Below are positions 62,244 through 64,000 of a DNA stretch of 64,000 nucleotides, piece by piece. Made by a program: the position numbers and the translations under genes. The notes under the pieces were generated by a model. That model saw only the letters and a program-made list of their open reading frames with translations, was not told the DNA's origin and searched no databases. Numbering within the stretch: the first letter of the stretch is position 1; each line of letters opens with the position of its first letter. The stretch is from Oceanicola sp. D3 (lineage in GTDB: Bacteria; Pseudomonadota; Alphaproteobacteria; Rhodobacterales; Rhodobacteraceae), in assembly GCF_006351965.1 (NCBI RefSeq), contig NZ_CP040932.1, forward strand, positions 1,364,001 through 1,428,000, read 5' to 3'.

Positions 62244-64000
62244 ATGAACGCTTTCGGAAAAAGCCAGTCTCTCAAACGGGTGGAAGACCAGCGTTTTCTC
62301 ACCGGACACGGGCAGTATCTTGAGGATACGGTGCCCGAGGGTGCGCTGTTTGCCCATTTCCTGCGCTCGCCGGTGGGCCATGGGAAGCTGGTTACGCTGG
62401 GGCTGGAGGAGGCCCGCGAGATGCCGGGCGTGAAGCTGGTGGCCGGCGCGGCCGAGATGAAGGCCGACGGGGTGGACCTGCTGCTGGAAGGCGCCCGGGT
62501 GGCCAATGTGGACGGCTCCAAGGGGGCCGATGCCAAGCGCCCGGTGCTGGTGGAAGAGCGGATGCGCTTTGTGGGCGACCCGATTGCGGTGGTCATTGCC
62601 GAGACGCCGGAGCAGGCGAAGGATGCCGCCGAGGCGATCGAGTTGGATTTCGAGGAACTGCCCGCGCATATGGAGCTGGCCCCCGGCGGCGAGCCGATGC
62701 ACGAAGAGGCGCCCGACAACATGGCCTATCACTGGGCGCAGGGCGATGAAGAGACCACCGATGCGGCGCTGGCGGCCTCCAAGCATCGGGTGAAGCTCGA
62801 AATCGTCGACAACCGGGTGATGATCGTTTCGATGGAGCCGCGCGGCGCATGGGCGGAGTGGGCCGACGGGCGCATTCACCTGTGTTTCAGCGGGCAGGGT
62901 GTGTGGGGGCAGAAGGCCTCGCTTGCCCGGCACCTTGGGCTGGCAGAGGAGAACGTGCGGGTCACGCATCCTGATGTTGGCGGCGGGTTTGGCCTGAAGG
63001 GGCAGGAATTTCCGGAGCATTGCGTGGTGGCCTGGGCCGCCAAGTACCTTGACCATCCGGTGCGCTGGATGAGCGAGCGCGGCGAGGGGCTGCAAAGCGA
63101 CCATGGCGGGCGCGACCTTGTGAGCATCGCCGAGCTGGGCTTTGACGAGAACCTGAAGATCACCGCCTACAAATGCGAGAACCGCTCGAACATGGGCGCC
63201 TACAACTCGGGTTTCGGGCAATATATCCAGTCGTTCCTCTTTGCCCGCGTCTTCCCCGGCACCTACCAGATCCAGACGGCCTATCTGGGCTGCAAGGGCT
63301 ATTACACCAACACCGCGCAGATGGACGCCTATCGCGGCGCGGGGCGGCCCGAAGCGATCTTTGTGCTGGAGCGGATGATGGACGAGGCGGCGCGCCAGCT
63401 TGGCGTCAGCCCGTGGGAGCTGCGGCGCAAGAACTTCATCGCCGCCGACCAGTTTCCCTACAAATCCGTCAGCGGCGAGCTTTACGATGTGGGCGATTTT
63501 CATGCGGTGCTGGCCGATGTGGAAAAGGCCGCCGATCTTGAGGGCTACAAGGCCCGCAAGGCGGAGAGCGAGGCCAATGGCAAGCTGCGCGGCTATGGGC
63601 TGGCCTATTACATCGAGTCGATCCTCGGTGATCCGACCGAGGGCGCGACGGTGGAGTTTGCCGAGGATGGCATGGTGGACCTGATGGTGGGCACCCAATC
63701 CAACGGGCAGGGGCATGAGACGGTTTATGCGGCCTTCCTTGAAGAACGCTCCGGCATTCCGGTGGAGAAGATCCGGGTGGTGCAGGGCGATTCTGACCGG
63801 ATCGCCACGGGCGGCGGCACTGGCGGCTCGCGCTCGGTGACAACCCAGACCAACGCCACCATCGCTGCCGTCAACGTGATGGTAGAGGCCTTCGCGCCTT
63901 TCGTGGCCGAAGAGCTGGGCGTGGATGAGGTGGAGTTTGAGGATGGCAGCTTTGGCGCACCCGGCTCCAACCGCCGCCCGACGATGATCGACGCCGCCGA
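62244..64000 (+). CDS. xanthine-dehydrogenase-family molybdopterin-binding subunit (partial)
   Basis: 585 complete codons run to the window edge, about three quarters of the usual ~770-790 residues. The start follows AGAGGAGTCAGCAGC. The N-terminal half includes SLKRVEDQRFLTGHGQYLEDT and VEERMRFVGDPIAVV; the Mo domain has HPDVGGGFGLKGQEFPEH, then MDAYRGAGRPEAIF near residue 361 and VGTQSNGQGHETVYA. The motif AYRGAGR excludes the CO dehydrogenase form with AYRCSFR, so an aldehyde, purine or other hydroxylase is more likely. The FAD and Fe-S partner genes would lie beyond the window. Confidence 0.92.
   Translation, partial: MNAFGKSQSLKRVEDQRFLTGHGQYLEDTVPEGALFAHFLRSPVGHGKLVTLGLEEAREMPGVKLVAGAAEMKADGVDLLLEGARVANVDGSKGADAKRPVLVEERMRFVGDPIAVVIAETPEQAKDAAEAIELDFEELPAHMELAPGGEPMHEEAPDNMAYHWAQGDEETTDAALAASKHRVKLEIVDNRVMIVSMEPRGAWAEWADGRIHLCFSGQGVWGQKASLARHLGLAEENVRVTHPDVGGGFGLKGQEFPEHCVVAWAAKYLDHPVRWMSERGEGLQSDHGGRDLVSIAELGFDENLKITAYKCENRSNMGAYNSGFGQYIQSFLFARVFPGTYQIQTAYLGCKGYYTNTAQMDAYRGAGRPEAIFVLERMMDEAARQLGVSPWELRRKNFIAADQFPYKSVSGELYDVGDFHAVLADVEKAADLEGYKARKAESEANGKLRGYGLAYYIESILGDPTEGATVEFAEDGMVDLMVGTQSNGQGHETVYAAFLEERSGIPVEKIRVVQGDSDRIATGGGTGGSRSVTTQTNATIAAVNVMVEAFAPFVAEELGVDEVEFEDGSFGAPGSNRRPTMIDAA

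Noticed and set aside
61884-63716. 610-codon minus-strand frame across the valS start and the hydroxylase gene
   Set aside because: It crosses two recognised genes on different strands and has no recognisable domain.

Overview
The window is high-GC alphaproteobacterial chromosome, most likely from the Rhodobacteraceae (Roseobacter group). The case rests on the methylmalonyl-CoA branch (pccA, DUF4174, mutase), the perM-hdaA-ppk1-ppx order, the short bacterial/mitochondrial-type ProRS, HdaA, SdhE, the dense use of ATGA/GTGA overlaps, and several short intergenic palindromes. No rRNA, tRNA, CRISPR array or complete insertion sequence was seen. The first and last genes run off the window edges.

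Layout. 0-7.7 kb: end of propionyl-CoA carboxylase alpha, a small membrane protein, a secreted DUF4174 protein, methylmalonyl-CoA mutase, a VOC protein, an acetyltransferase, a TerB-DnaJ protein overlapping an endonuclease/exonuclease/phosphatase-fold enzyme, and a small exported protein. 7.8-16.2 kb (minus strand): ppx, ppk1, hdaA, an AI-2E-type permease, and an integral-membrane chemotaxis receptor translationally coupled to a small membrane protein. 16.4-24.4 kb: proS, an unknown two-domain protein, lolC/E-lolD, an acidic RTX-like protein, a YdcZ-type permease, an HExxH lipoprotein, a monohaem cytochrome c, and csbD. 24.4-30.4 kb: a repeat-rich gap and a low-GC abortive-infection gene attached to the end of parE, followed by a phd-doc module with a third coupled gene. 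30.4-36.6 kb: ppk2, a DUF1007/NicO metal-transport pair, a MATE pump, and an orphan DUF4123 protein. 36.7-38.7 kb: a horizontally acquired patch with a broken Rhs core, an Rhs C-terminal deaminase-like toxin, its overlapping immunity gene, and a fragment of a GspE-type ATPase. 39.5-42.2 kb: aspC, an XRE regulator, sdhE, and a MarR-type regulator. 42.5-47.3 kb (minus): a five-gene operon starting with a surface-lipoprotein candidate and a Slam-like outer-membrane barrel (type XI secretion), continuing into DUF817, DUF1287 and DUF1194 genes. 47.5-52.6 kb: thyA-folA, modABC, cspA, and an ArsC/Spx-like protein. 52.7-55.2 kb (minus): a bufferin-type RiPP operon (DUF2282 precursor, DUF692 oxidase, DUF2063 partner, DoxX). 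55.5-64 kb: thrS, an MFS permease, valS, and the start of a molybdenum hydroxylase large subunit.

The most interesting pieces are the bufferin operon, the Slam/surface-lipoprotein operon with three DUF genes behind it, the Rhs-deaminase/immunity island, the AbiJ-like gene that begins inside the parE stop codon, and families of short repeats. The repeats include a ~70-bp element with three 11-bp-phased ATGCACA-like units at two unrelated sites, a 23-bp palindrome in three identical copies, and a ~30-bp GGAGTAtTT/GCAAGAAAATGAA element in three copies, one of which encodes the N terminus of a protein. All family names come from reading the sequence; no database search was run.
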